Source: an uncultured Bacteroides sp. (GTDB lineage Bacteria > Bacteroidota > Bacteroidia > Bacteroidales > Bacteroidaceae). Taken from it: a stretch of 64,000 nt of DNA. Shown here piece by piece: positions 43,363 to 53,380 of the stretch. Every line of letters starts with the position of its first letter. The stretch's first letter is position 1. The notes below the pieces were generated by a model. The model was not told the DNA's origin, did no database searches, and was given only the letters and a program-made list of their open reading frames with translations. Position numbers and translations under genes: made by a program. The stretch spans positions 1 to 64,000 of the forward strand of contig CAAFTU010000048.1 in NCBI GenBank assembly GCA_900766005.1, given 5' to 3'.

Positions 43363-45648
43363 ATGAAGAACGTACAGAAGATGGTGGCCCTGATGTTATC
43401 GGTTATGATGACAGCGGCTTTATTCTCTTGTTCGGATGATGAGGAAGTGATGAATCAACCGCTTCCTACACAACCGGAACAACTAACAGATTTATTGGAG
43501 CAATACAATGCCAATATCGCTGCTTTTCAGACATTGACGAGCGGAGAGGCAGAGATAGTAGATTATGTGGCTCAAGCGGATGGGCATTATAAACTGATGT
43601 TGACCAATCAACAAGTGACTGATGTGTATGCACGGGCTGAAGAGAGTTCGGAGATTCCCTTGCTGGGCATTGATAAAGAAGGTTTCTGGAATGTCCAGCT
43701 GAATGGTGTCACACAGGTACTGACCGATAGAAACGGAAAAGCAGTGGCTGCATTGGCCAAGACAGGGCAGGGGACATTTACTCCGCAGGTAGCTTTGGGC
43801 AAAGAGGGTTGCTGGCAGGTCTCTTTTAACGGCTATCAGTGGCATTGGTTGAGTGACCGTCCGGCACCTTCATTGGAAGGAAAAACTGCAGCCGACTTTG
43901 CTCTTTATCAATCGGTGGTGTTGAATGAACAGGCTCAGACACTCACCCTTCAGCCTCGTGTGGCAGAAGGCACTTTGGTGTTTGAAACAAACAATAGCGG
44001 TGCGGCACAGGCCTGGAAAAACTTCCTGATGAGTACAGAAAAGAATGTGTTGCTGGATTATTCGTATGCGGGATATGATCATGGAGAAACGGCTCCTAAG
44101 GACGGATTTGCCTGGGGATACCGTGTTTTCAACGTAAAGGAGCGCATGGAGAAGGAACAGATTTCTGCACTGGAAGCGTTTACCCGTATCTTGGATGAAA
44201 ACAAACTGATTCGCAAGTCGAATAAAAGTGCTACGAATGACAATGCCCGTATTGTAGTTTATTTCCCGGCCGGTGAATACATTCTGCATAGCGGCAAGGG
44301 CAAACAGTTTCCCTACGATATTATAGGCGGTAATTTCATTATTAAGGGAGATGGAGCCAACCGGACACGTCTTGTCATGGAGTCACCGAATGGGGATACG
44401 GAGAAAACGAATATCCCTTTGCTGACAGTCAAGCACACCAACAGCCCGAGCAATGATAAAAACTCACCTTTGCTGGCACAGGTTACCGAAAATGCTCCGA
44501 AAGGTTCTTTTTCATTGACGGTCTCTTCTACAGATAAGCTGAAACGCGGCCAGTGGGTACAGTTGCGCTTGCGTAGTGGCAGTAAGGATTTGCTGGCTAA
44601 GGAACTGGGCCCCATCACACCGGGTGCTACATGGTCTATCAGTCAGGCTCCGCTTCCTATAACTGAAAACAGTGCTGATAAACTGGGTATCAAGGTGACG
44701 GAGTTTCATCAAATTAAGCATGTAAATGGCAATCAAGTGGTGTTCTACGAACCTTTGATGCATGAAGTGGACGTGCAGTATAATGATTGTTTGGGATGGG
44801 AGATCCGCGAGTACAAGCATTATGAGAATGTGGGTATTGAGGGACTGACTTTTGTCGGTAAGGCCATCACTCCTTATTATCATCATGGTGAAGGTATGGA
44901 TCCGAGCATCGCATGGAAGTATGATCAGGAATACCGTCCGCTGGCTTTGATACGCATGGTGAATTCTTGGGTGCGTGATGTGAACTTTGAGAGTGTGAGT
45001 GAGGCGGTGACTTTCAGTGAGTCGGCCAACTGCTCTGCTTATCGTATCGAAGTTACGGGTCATCGTGGGCATGGTGCAGTACGTGCAGCAGGTTCTTCCC
45101 GTATTTTTATCGGTGCGGTGAGCGACAATAGCCGGGATGGTAAGCCCAATAAGTTTGGTGTAGTAGGAGAAGGACAATGGCATGGATGTGGGGTGTCTAA
45201 ACCCAGTATCGGCAATGTGGTATGGCACTCTACTTGGGGAAAGAATGCTTCCTTTGAATCACATGCCACTCAGCCGCGTGCCACATTGTTCGACTGTTGT
45301 AGCGGAGGATTGATGAAGTATCATGCCGGTGGGGCAGAGGATGAAGCCCCCAATCATTTGAGCGATTTGACGTTCTGGAACTGGAATGTCACTGGAACTA
45401 CGGATGAACAGCACCGGGATTTCTCAACCAACTTCAACTGGTGGAGCAATGGGGATAAATGGTGGAAGATTTATCCGCCGATTGTAGTGGGCACACACGG
45501 ATTGCCTGTCACTTTCTCGCAGGAAGAAAGCCAGCTCACTTATGAAGAAAGCACAGGTGTGAAGGTTTCTCCTGAGTCTCTCTACGAAGCACAGCTTAAG
45601 AAACGTCTGGGGAGGGTGCCTGCTTGGCTGAATGCGTTAAAGAAGTAA
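43363..45648 (+). CDS. DUF4955 (PL29-like) lyase lipoprotein with DUF4988-type N-terminal stalk
   Basis: A 761-residue lipoprotein (lipobox FSC, Cys23). Residues about 60 to 170 carry two stalk repeats (IPLLGIDKEGFWNVQLNGVT and VALGKEGCWQVSFNGYQW) shared with the preceding surface proteins. The rest is a DUF4955 domain with beta-helix character. Motifs shared with the next gene include NVLLDYSYAGY, NSWVRDVNFESVSEAV, RAAGSSRIFIG and ESHATQPRAT (His634). I recall PL29, founded by a B. thetaiotaomicron chondroitin-sulfate/dermatan-sulfate/hyaluronan lyase at the equivalent place beside susD, as this family. Lyase activity is therefore inferred. Confidence 0.75.
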   Translation: MKNVQKMVALMLSVMMTAALFSCSDDEEVMNQPLPTQPEQLTDLLEQYNANIAAFQTLTSGEAEIVDYVAQADGHYKLMLTNQQVTDVYARAEESSEIPLLGIDKEGFWNVQLNGVTQVLTDRNGKAVAALAKTGQGTFTPQVALGKEGCWQVSFNGYQWHWLSDRPAPSLEGKTAADFALYQSVVLNEQAQTLTLQPRVAEGTLVFETNNSGAAQAWKNFLMSTEKNVLLDYSYAGYDHGETAPKDGFAWGYRVFNVKERMEKEQISALEAFTRILDENKLIRKSNKSATNDNARIVVYFPAGEYILHSGKGKQFPYDIIGGNFIIKGDGANRTRLVMESPNGDTEKTNIPLLTVKHTNSPSNDKNSPLLAQVTENAPKGSFSLTVSSTDKLKRGQWVQLRLRSGSKDLLAKELGPITPGATWSISQAPLPITENSADKLGIKVTEFHQIKHVNGNQVVFYEPLMHEVDVQYNDCLGWEIREYKHYENVGIEGLTFVGKAITPYYHHGEGMDPSIAWKYDQEYRPLALIRMVNSWVRDVNFESVSEAVTFSESANCSAYRIEVTGHRGHGAVRAAGSSRIFIGAVSDNSRDGKPNKFGVVGEGQWHGCGVSKPSIGNVVWHSTWGKNASFESHATQPRATLFDCCSGGLMKYHAGGAEDEAPNHLSDLTFWNWNVTGTTDEQHRDFSTNFNWWSNGDKWWKIYPPIVVGTHGLPVTFSQEESQLTYEESTGVKVSPESLYEAQLKKRLGRVPAWLNALKK

Positions 45649-45667
45649 CATATAAACGGATCAGATA

Positions 45668-47419
45668 ATGGCAAGATTTTTAGAATGGATGCCAACAACA
45701 TGCTTGGGCATGTTGTTGGCACTGTTTTTCGGTTGTTCGGATCGTGAACTGGCCGAAACACAGCCAGCACCGGTACCCGAAAAGGAACAGGATGCTTGGA
45801 ATAAGTTTTTGACCGGTGCGTCGGATAATGTGCTGCTCGATTTCTCTTATGCAGGTTATCATCACGGTGAGGAAGCGCCGCTTGATGGTTTCTCGTTGGG
45901 CTATGAGGTGATCAATGTGAAGGAACGCATGGAGGCGAAAGGATTCTCTGCCCGTGAAGCGCTGCTGGATATCTTGAAGGAGAAGAAGATGACGCGGATT
46001 GGGAATAAGAATTATGCGAATGCCAATGCCCGGGTGGTGATCTATTTCCCGGAAGGGGAATATGTGTTGCATAGTGAAGATGATAACACGAGGCGTGAGC
46101 CGCAATCCGGAAAGACGTTTGCTACCGATAGCAAAGGGAATAATACAAGCCATGGTATTTTTATTCATGGAGGACATTTTGTGATTAAAGGTGCTGGCAG
46201 AGACAAAACCAAACTGATAATGGCTACTCCGAATTTGCCGGATGATGCCAATGTGATGTATTCTTCTCCCTGTTTGTTTGAAATCAAGCATAACTCCGCA
46301 TTGGGGGAATCGGTTGATGTCACGGCAGATGCAGCAAAGGGAGAATATACGGTTGAAGTAAGCAACACGCTCGGATGGAAGAAAGGGGACTGGGTTTGTC
46401 TGTATCTCAAGGATAACGATCCTCAGCTGGTTGCTCAGGAGTTGGCTCCATATCCTGTGGAACCCACAATGACCAATATAATCGAACAGGGCGTACAGGT
46501 GGAGGATTTTCATCAGATTGCTTCGGTAAACGGACATTCTGTTACGTTTGTGGAACCTATTATGCATGCCGTTGAGGTTCGGTGGGACTGGAAAGTGCGC
46601 AAATACCCGCATTATGAAGAGGTGGGTGTGGAGGACCTGACGTTCGTTGGGCATGCAGTGGACGATTTTAAACATCATCGCAACTGGAATGACGACGGGG
46701 CCTACAAGCCGTTGAATATGGTCCGTCTGACAAATTCGTGGGTGCGTAGGGTGCGGTTTACCAGTGTAAGTGAGGCTGTTTCCATTGCAAAGAGTGCCAA
46801 TGTGTCGGCTTATGACATAACGATTGAGGGCAATCGGGGACATGCGGCTATCCGTTCAGCAGGTTCGTCACGGGTGTTTATCGGTAAGGTGAGCGACCGC
46901 ACACGGGGACCTTTGGTAGACAACCGGAATGTAGTGGAAGAGGAGGCCGGGCAATATCATGCTTGTGGCGTTTCCAAGCCGAGCATGGGCGCCGTGATTT
47001 GGCGTGTTCACTGGGGAAAGGATGCCTGTTTTGAATCACATGCCACTCAGCCCCGTGCTACGTTGATTGATGCTTGCAAGGGAGGTTTCATGCAGTTCCG
47101 TCAGGGAGGTGATTATGTGCAGCTTCCCAATCACCTGGCTGATCTTACGATTTGGAATATGTGCTCAGAACGGTCGGTGCATGCTACCGGCAATTCGGCT
47201 CCGGCCGGCGTGTTCGACTGGTGGCGTATCGGTTTCAAGGGATGGAAATTCCTTCCTCCGGTGATTGTTGGATTCCATGGAGACGGACTGAACTTTTTGC
47301 AGGAACAGGTGCGTTTGGATGAAGGGCATGGCATGCCTGTGGAGCCCGAATCGCTTTATGAGGCACAGCTGGAGAAGCGCCTGGGCTTTGTTCCCGGTTG
47401 GCTGAAAGCACTGAAATAG
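45668..47419 (+). CDS. DUF4955 (PL29-like) lyase lipoprotein, no stalk
   Basis: A 583-residue paralog of the preceding gene, starting 19 bases after it. The lipoprotein signal ends with FFGC (Cys24). It lacks the N-terminal stalk and goes directly into the DUF4955 domain (NVLLDFSYAGYHHG, NSWVRRVRFTSVSEAV, RSAGSSRVFIG, ESHATQPRAT with His458). Several charged and aromatic positions differ, so specificity for sulfation or uronic-acid type may differ. It is the last gene of the plus-strand operon and is followed by a strong hairpin. Confidence 0.75.
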   Translation: MARFLEWMPTTCLGMLLALFFGCSDRELAETQPAPVPEKEQDAWNKFLTGASDNVLLDFSYAGYHHGEEAPLDGFSLGYEVINVKERMEAKGFSAREALLDILKEKKMTRIGNKNYANANARVVIYFPEGEYVLHSEDDNTRREPQSGKTFATDSKGNNTSHGIFIHGGHFVIKGAGRDKTKLIMATPNLPDDANVMYSSPCLFEIKHNSALGESVDVTADAAKGEYTVEVSNTLGWKKGDWVCLYLKDNDPQLVAQELAPYPVEPTMTNIIEQGVQVEDFHQIASVNGHSVTFVEPIMHAVEVRWDWKVRKYPHYEEVGVEDLTFVGHAVDDFKHHRNWNDDGAYKPLNMVRLTNSWVRRVRFTSVSEAVSIAKSANVSAYDITIEGNRGHAAIRSAGSSRVFIGKVSDRTRGPLVDNRNVVEEEAGQYHACGVSKPSMGAVIWRVHWGKDACFESHATQPRATLIDACKGGFMQFRQGGDYVQLPNHLADLTIWNMCSERSVHATGNSAPAGVFDWWRIGFKGWKFLPPVIVGFHGDGLNFLQEQVRLDEGHGMPVEPESLYEAQLEKRLGFVPGWLKALK

Positions 47420-47436
47420 TGTGCTGCGATAAAATA

Positions 47437-47471
47437 AAAGAGGTGTATCAAATCACTTGATACACCTCTTT
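47437..47471 (+). terminator. Terminator at the end of the SusCD-lyase operon
   Basis: AAAGAGGTGTATCAA (47437-47451) pairs perfectly over 15 bp with TTGATACACCTCTTT (47457-47471), with a 5-base loop. It lies 18 bases after the last stop. The 190 bases from here to the sulfatase stop show nothing else recognisable. Confidence 0.8.
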
Positions 47472-47665
47472 GGGGTAAATTGATTAAGTCCGATTTTATA
47501 AATCGTTTAATTTAAGGTTAGAAGAATCGCGTTTTATTCTACTCTATTTGTTATAAAATCTTCTTTTGTGTAACGCATTACAAAAGTAGGCTTTTGTTCA
47601 TTCTCTGAAGGGTAGAATTATTCATGAATGGTACAAAATCATACAATTTCCCCTTTTATTGGTTC

Positions 47666-49198
47666 TTATCTATTTTTTACACTATTCAACAATGTGGCCA
47701 TTTCTTTTACCACGTCGGGGTGCTGAGTGGCTACGTTGCTTTTTTCTGCCGGATCGGTCGACAAATCATACAGTTGAGGCTCTTTGCTGTTGCCCAGTTC
47801 TGTTTGGGTCCATTTTTCCAGTGCAGGGCCTTCACTCGGTTCAATGTATTTCCATTGGCCTTTGATGATGGCAAGCGTATTGTTCAGGTTTTGCTGAACA
47901 AGATACTCCCGGTCGGTATTGCATTTCCCTAAAAGTTCGTTCAGACGGTCTTGGCTGTCGGGAGCTGCACCTTTCTGAATCGGTTGGTTCAGCAGAGAAG
48001 CCAGGGAGGCATAAACATCAATCTGAGAGAAGAGAGCTTGCTGTTTTGAAGGCTTGATTTTGGCAGGCCAGCGTACGATAAAGGGTACACGTGTACCGGC
48101 TTCATAAGCACTGTATTTTCCGCCACGATACGCCCCCATCGGGGTGTGACCGTTCAGCAGTTCGAGGGCCTGATCCTGATAGCCGTCGTCTATGACCGGA
48201 CCATTGTCGCTTGTAAAGATCAAAATGGTATTATCGGCCAGATTCAGGCTGTCCAGCGTATTCATGATTTCACCGATGGTCCAGTCCAATTGCAGGATAA
48301 CATCACCGCGTGTTCCCATTCCGCTTTTTCCGGCAAAGCGCGGGTGGGGGATACGAGGAACGTGCACATCCTGTGTGCCCATATACAGGAAGAAAGGCTC
48401 TTTCTGATGTTCGGCAATGAAGTTCTTGGCTTTGGCTGTAATTACGTCGGCAATGTCTTCGTCTTTCCATAAGGCAGCTTTACCGCCTGTCATCCAGCCG
48501 ATGCGGGGAATGCCGTTGATGATGGTATTGTTGTGTCCCTGGCTGGGTTTCAGTTTTACCAGTTCCGGATTCTCTTCTCCTGTTGGCCAGTCGCCTACTT
48601 TATGCTCGTAGTTGACAGTGATCGGGTCTTTCGGGTCCAGTCCGGCTACCCGTCCATTTTCCACGAATACACAAGGCACACGGTCTACGGTGGCCGGAAT
48701 CACAAATTCATAATCGAAACCGATGCTTTGCGCGTTCGGAGAAATCTGTCCGTTGAAGTCGGTGCCGCCTTTCGGGCCCAACCCCAAGTGCCATTTTCCT
48801 ACTACTCCCGTGGCGTAGCCGGCTTCTTTCAGCATGTCTGCCATGGTGACACAAGCCGTGTCAATAATGAGTTCAGAGTTACCGGGAGCAATACCCGTAT
48901 TTTCCTGTCGCCAGGGATACATACCCGTCAGCAGTCCGAAGCGGGAAGGAGTACTGGTGGCAGAAGTGGCATAAGCATTAGTAAACTGTGCACCTTGTCC
49001 GGCGAGCCGGTCAATATTGGGTGTACTGATTTTGGTCGCTCCATAACAGCTTAAGTCACCTATACCTAAATCGTCGGAATAGATATAGATAATGTTGGGT
49101 TTCTTACTGTTTTGTTCGTTGCTCTTTTGAGCCTGACCGCATCCTGTCAAGGCAGCAAGGCCTGGCAAGAGAGGGAGTATACGTGAAACGTTTCTCAT
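47666..49198 (-). CDS. Ser-type S1 family sulfatase, lipoprotein
   Basis: A 510-residue sulfatase with a lipoprotein signal (lipobox LTGC, Cys20). Metal ligands appear at Asp42-Asp43 (YSDDLGIGDLS). The maturation motif S-x-P-S-R is STPSR (Ser82 to Arg86), so Ser82 is the formylglycine precursor and needs an anaerobic maturase (anSME), not in this window. GKWHLG and TSDNGPV further support the fold. By family and locus it most resembles GalNAc-6-O-sulfatases of chondroitin-sulfate loci (inference). It reads towards the lyase operon and lies 99 bases downstream of the regulator. Confidence 0.9.
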   Translation of the reverse strand: MRNVSRILPLLPGLAALTGCGQAQKSNEQNSKKPNIIYIYSDDLGIGDLSCYGATKISTPNIDRLAGQGAQFTNAYATSATSTPSRFGLLTGMYPWRQENTGIAPGNSELIIDTACVTMADMLKEAGYATGVVGKWHLGLGPKGGTDFNGQISPNAQSIGFDYEFVIPATVDRVPCVFVENGRVAGLDPKDPITVNYEHKVGDWPTGEENPELVKLKPSQGHNNTIINGIPRIGWMTGGKAALWKDEDIADVITAKAKNFIAEHQKEPFFLYMGTQDVHVPRIPHPRFAGKSGMGTRGDVILQLDWTIGEIMNTLDSLNLADNTILIFTSDNGPVIDDGYQDQALELLNGHTPMGAYRGGKYSAYEAGTRVPFIVRWPAKIKPSKQQALFSQIDVYASLASLLNQPIQKGAAPDSQDRLNELLGKCNTDREYLVQQNLNNTLAIIKGQWKYIEPSEGPALEKWTQTELGNSKEPQLYDLSTDPAEKSNVATQHPDVVKEMATLLNSVKNR

Positions 49199-49230
49199 AT
49201 AGTGTTTTTTTAAGGGTGATGTTATTATTG

Positions 49231-49238
49231 CAAAGATA
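49231..49238 (-). promoter_or_regulatory. Promoter -7 box (TATCTTTG) for the sulfatase gene
   Basis: CAAAGATA on the plus strand, TATCTTTG on the minus strand, lies 32 bases upstream of the sulfatase ATG. It suggests expression independent of the regulator gene. Confidence 0.6.
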
Positions 49239-49297
49239 ACCCATCACCCCCGGTTCTATGAGCAGGAACGTACACCGGAAGTACAGAATAGTACAAA

Positions 49298-52200
49298 TTA
49301 CTCTCCTGTTTCTTCCTCTTCTTCTTCTTTCCCTTCTCCTTTTCGGTAGGCCAGCGGACTGACATGATACATTTCCTTAAAGCACTTGCTGAAGTAGCGG
49401 GAAGAAGAGAATCCGATGCGGTCGGAGATCTCGGTAATGTTCAGCTCCGGATTGTTCTTCAGCATCACCGCTCCCTTTTTCAGCCGGATGCTTAGTATGA
49501 AATCATTCGGTGTTTGTCCGGTGATGGCCTTCAGCTTGGTAAACAGATTGGTGCGGGCCATTCCCATTTCCCGTGCAAAGATGTTTACGTTGAAATCGGA
49601 GTCATCCAGGTGTTTCTCGATGATATCCATGGCACGGTCCAGCATTTCCTTATCCATCGGGTTGGTAGCAAGGATTTGAGCAAAAGCCTGTGGCTGTTTG
49701 CTGAACTTCTCTTGCAGCAGCCGGCGGGAGTTGACCAGATTGTTACAGCGCGACACCAAAAGCGCAGTGTTGAATGGTTTGGTGATATAGTCATCTGCAC
49801 CAATCTTCAGACCTTCAATATTATGTTCGATGGCAGTGCGTGCTGTGAGCAGTACCACAGGAATGTGGCAGGTGTTAAAGTCCGACTTCAGCTGTTTGCA
49901 AAGCTCCGTCCCCGACATACGCGGCATCACCACATCACTCAATACAATGCTGGGCATGTCTTTCTTGATCATTTCCAATGCCTCTACACCGTCCGATGCC
50001 GTACTGATTTGATAGAATGTCTTGAAGATATCTACCAGCATTTGCTTGATAGACTCATTGTCCTCCACTATCAGCATCTTGGCATCTTCCATCTGCTGTT
50101 TCTGTGCTTCTTCCCATTTCTCTTCCGGCATGATGGGAGATACAGGTACTACCGCTTGCGTTTCTTGGATGGATGATTTATCATCCTCCGTTGCAATCTG
50201 TTCTTTGTTAAAGTGTTCATTGCCCAATAGGAGGGTAATAATAAACCGGCTTCCCTTACCCACTTCACTTTCCACGCGTATTGAGCCGTGATGCAGTTCG
50301 ATAATCCCTTTGGTCAGTGCCAGGCCGATACCCGTTCCTGCCTGGGTGTTCAGTGAATTCAGCTGTTCGGTTTGATAGAAGCGGTTGAATATCTTGTCTA
50401 TCTCTGCCGCAGGAATTCCTGACCCCGTGTCCTTTATTTCAATCATTGCTTGGTTCTCTTCCTGATACACATGGATGGAAATGGTATCTTCTGCTTGGGT
50501 ATGTTTCAAGGCATTAGACAACAGGTTGTTTACGACCTTTTGCATTTGCTTTTGGTCGTACCACACCTCGATATCCGTTTTCTGCTTGTTGAAGTTGAAA
50601 TTAATCTGTTTGCTGCTGGCATATTCCAGAAACAGCAGATAGTTTTCATACAGAAATTCCACCAGGTTATGTTTGCTTACTTTAATCTTCATGTGTCCCT
50701 GTTCCTGTTTGCGGAAGTCAAGCAGTTCGGTGATCAGTTCCCGCAGCTGAATACTGTTTTTGTAGATAGCAAGCACTTTATTGTACACACTGGGTGTAAA
50801 CGTCTGCATCTGCAGCAGCGTTTCTACTTGTCCCACAATGAGCGTCAGCGGCGTACGGAACTCATGAGAGATGTTGGTAAAGAAGCGCAGTTTCGACTGG
50901 TTCAGCGCCTCAATATCCTCGATATGTTTCTGTTCGTATTTCAGCGACTCGCGCAGTTTGATGCGGGCGTTGTAGTTTTGGATGAGATAGAACAGCAAGA
51001 CAAGCGTGATGGTGATGTATATCAGATAAGCCCACCAAGTTTCATACCAGTGGGGCAGAATGTTGATTATCAGTCTGATTTCTTTCACATCATCGCGGCG
51101 CGACTTGATGACTAAGGTATACTTGCCCGGGTTCAGGTTGGTATAGGTAATCAGCGTTTGCTTGCGGTAAGTGTGATTCCATTCGTTGGAAAACCCTTCG
51201 AGCCGGTACAGAATCTCGTCCTTGTTGGCCAAGATAAAGTTGGAAGTGGCAAATTCCACGCTGAACATAGACTGCTTGGCCTCCAGACTGATTTCCGGCG
51301 TGTGGCAGATGGAATGTTTCAGAATCCCCGTTTCATCTCCGGGCAGCACCTCTTTGCCGTTGACCAGCAGCCGCGAAAGAATGATGTTGTATGATTTGTT
51401 TGTGAAACGCAGTTTCTTCTCCCAAAAGGAAATCATCCCCTGCACGCCCCCCAAGAACACCTCACCGTCGTGTGTGACGTATAGTGCATTCTCATTGACA
51501 GCAGTCAACGGAAATCCGTTCTCGGTGCTGTAATTGTAGAATTTTCGTTGAGGATAATCAAATTGTGAGAATCCTTGGTTGGTAATCAGCAGCAATTCAC
51601 CATCGTGAGCCGATGATTCGCACACGGCATAGATACAGTCGCTGACCAGTCCGTCTTCGGCTACATCAAAGTTTTCAAAATCGTCTGTATCCTCCCGATA
51701 GCGGTCCAATCCGCTGCCGGAAGTAGAAAACCACAGGTTCCCCTTGCTGTCCTGCATAATGTTGTTCACATTGTTGTTGCTGATGCTGTTTGGGTTATGT
51801 GCATCGGCAGCATAATGTTTCAGTGTACCTGTGTCGAACCGGTAGGCATACACCCCCTCGCCGGTCGCTGCAATCCACAGGGTTCCTTTTTTGTCGAAGC
51901 AGATGCTGGCCACCATATTAATTTCTTTGCCGGCCTTGCTGCCCTTGAACAACTGTATGCATTTGCCATCCTTCGGATTAAACAGGCAAACCCCGTTTTG
52001 GGTAGCGATCACCAGTTTGTCGTTATGAGGCTTGATGTCCCGTATGATATCCGAGGGCAGGGTTGTAGGGTCGCCCGCTTTCATCCGGTAGTGAGTGAAG
52101 CGGTTGGTCTTGAGATCCAACTTGTTCAATCCCCCGAGATGCGTACCAAACCACATGATATCATTTTCTGCGTCATAGTAAGCCACTTTGACGTTGTTGT

Positions 52201-53356
52201 GTGAAAGACTGTTCTTTCCTTTATCATGCTGATACCATTTGAAGGTCTTCTTTTGCCGGTTGTACACGTTTACACCGCCGCCTTCCGTACAAATCCACAA
52301 GTTTCCGTCTTTGTCCTCCACCATGTTGCCTATGATGGGGCTGCTCAGTCCTTTTCCCTCTTTTGTGCTGGTTTTGTAGCGGGTATAAATTTCGTATTCA
52401 GGGTTGAAATAGTTCACTCCTCCGAAATAGGTACCGAGCCACAATGTACCCTGCTTATCCTTCACAATGCTCCAGATAGAAGAGTGAGTAAGCCCGTCCG
52501 CTTTCCCGATTTCTGTTGTGTACAAATGAAAAGTTCCGGTTTTCGTTTCGTAACAGTTCAGCCCGTGAAAAGTCCCGATCCAGATATTTCCTGCATTGTC
52601 TTCACAGAATGTACGTACAAAATTTGAACAGAGACTGTTGGGATTGCCCGACTCGTGTTGAAAGTTGTCTATCGTGCCGTCCGTTTGGATGCGGTACATG
52701 CCTTCTTGCCAGCTTCCAATCCAAAGTTTGTGGGTAGAGTCTTCGTAAATACGCGTAATGTTTCCTTCCCGGATGGGATGCGTGGGCTCTTTTTTGTCAG
52801 GAGCCAGACAGAACACACCATTCGCATCTGTACCCATCCATAATTTTTTCTGTTTGTCTACATGAATGCAGGACAGTTTGATGTCTTTGCCGGGCAGCTT
52901 GTAGAACAGATCGAAATTATCTGTACCCTCGTTGTATACGAACACTTCGTTCTTCTTACCGATATACAGTTTCTCATTATAGTAAATGGCATCCACGTTG
53001 TCTTCCAGCAAAGTTTTGAAGCGTTGCGTGGTCAAGTCGAACTCTGCCACACCGCCTGTGCAAAGCAGGAACACCTTTCCGTTGCGGTTGCCGGTGATGC
53101 GCAGCACCGTATTGCTGAACAGACTATACGGGTCGTTTTTTTTCAGTTTGAAACTTTTGATGTCATTTCCGTTGTATCGGTTGAGTCCTTCGCGTGTTCC
53201 GATCCACACAATGCCCTGTTCGTCAATATACAAACTATTGACCGAAAACTGAGAAAGACCGTCATCAGTAGTCAAGTGGTTGAACGTAATATTCTGACTT
53301 TGCACACTGATGCAAGCACTAATTATGAGTAGAATTAAACAGATTATCTTTTTCAC
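49298..53356 (-). CDS. Hybrid two-component system sensor/regulator (HTCS)
   Basis: A 1352-residue one-protein two-component system. A signal sequence is followed by a periplasmic sensor of repeated Reg_prop beta-propeller blades (many IWIGT/LWLGT repeats) and a Y_Y_Y domain. A membrane segment lies at about 774 to 793. Then come HisKA with His831 (NISHEFRTPL), HATPase, a receiver with Asp1141 (VLSDVVMPRMSG), and a C-terminal AraC-type helix-turn-helix (about 1240 to 1340). HTCS proteins sense oligosaccharide and activate their PUL. I chose a GTG start at 53356; the ATG at 53446 would place the promoter box inside the gene. Confidence 0.93.
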   Translation of the reverse strand: MKKIICLILLIISACISVQSQNITFNHLTTDDGLSQFSVNSLYIDEQGIVWIGTREGLNRYNGNDIKSFKLKKNDPYSLFSNTVLRITGNRNGKVFLLCTGGVAEFDLTTQRFKTLLEDNVDAIYYNEKLYIGKKNEVFVYNEGTDNFDLFYKLPGKDIKLSCIHVDKQKKLWMGTDANGVFCLAPDKKEPTHPIREGNITRIYEDSTHKLWIGSWQEGMYRIQTDGTIDNFQHESGNPNSLCSNFVRTFCEDNAGNIWIGTFHGLNCYETKTGTFHLYTTEIGKADGLTHSSIWSIVKDKQGTLWLGTYFGGVNYFNPEYEIYTRYKTSTKEGKGLSSPIIGNMVEDKDGNLWICTEGGGVNVYNRQKKTFKWYQHDKGKNSLSHNNVKVAYYDAENDIMWFGTHLGGLNKLDLKTNRFTHYRMKAGDPTTLPSDIIRDIKPHNDKLVIATQNGVCLFNPKDGKCIQLFKGSKAGKEINMVASICFDKKGTLWIAATGEGVYAYRFDTGTLKHYAADAHNPNSISNNNVNNIMQDSKGNLWFSTSGSGLDRYREDTDDFENFDVAEDGLVSDCIYAVCESSAHDGELLLITNQGFSQFDYPQRKFYNYSTENGFPLTAVNENALYVTHDGEVFLGGVQGMISFWEKKLRFTNKSYNIILSRLLVNGKEVLPGDETGILKHSICHTPEISLEAKQSMFSVEFATSNFILANKDEILYRLEGFSNEWNHTYRKQTLITYTNLNPGKYTLVIKSRRDDVKEIRLIINILPHWYETWWAYLIYITITLVLLFYLIQNYNARIKLRESLKYEQKHIEDIEALNQSKLRFFTNISHEFRTPLTLIVGQVETLLQMQTFTPSVYNKVLAIYKNSIQLRELITELLDFRKQEQGHMKIKVSKHNLVEFLYENYLLFLEYASSKQINFNFNKQKTDIEVWYDQKQMQKVVNNLLSNALKHTQAEDTISIHVYQEENQAMIEIKDTGSGIPAAEIDKIFNRFYQTEQLNSLNTQAGTGIGLALTKGIIELHHGSIRVESEVGKGSRFIITLLLGNEHFNKEQIATEDDKSSIQETQAVVPVSPIMPEEKWEEAQKQQMEDAKMLIVEDNESIKQMLVDIFKTFYQISTASDGVEALEMIKKDMPSIVLSDVVMPRMSGTELCKQLKSDFNTCHIPVVLLTARTAIEHNIEGLKIGADDYITKPFNTALLVSRCNNLVNSRRLLQEKFSKQPQAFAQILATNPMDKEMLDRAMDIIEKHLDDSDFNVNIFAREMGMARTNLFTKLKAITGQTPNDFILSIRLKKGAVMLKNNPELNITEISDRIGFSSSRYFSKCFKEMYHVSPLAYRKGEGKEEEEEETGE

Positions 53357-53380
53357 AAAATCGTTCTTTTTTATATAGGG

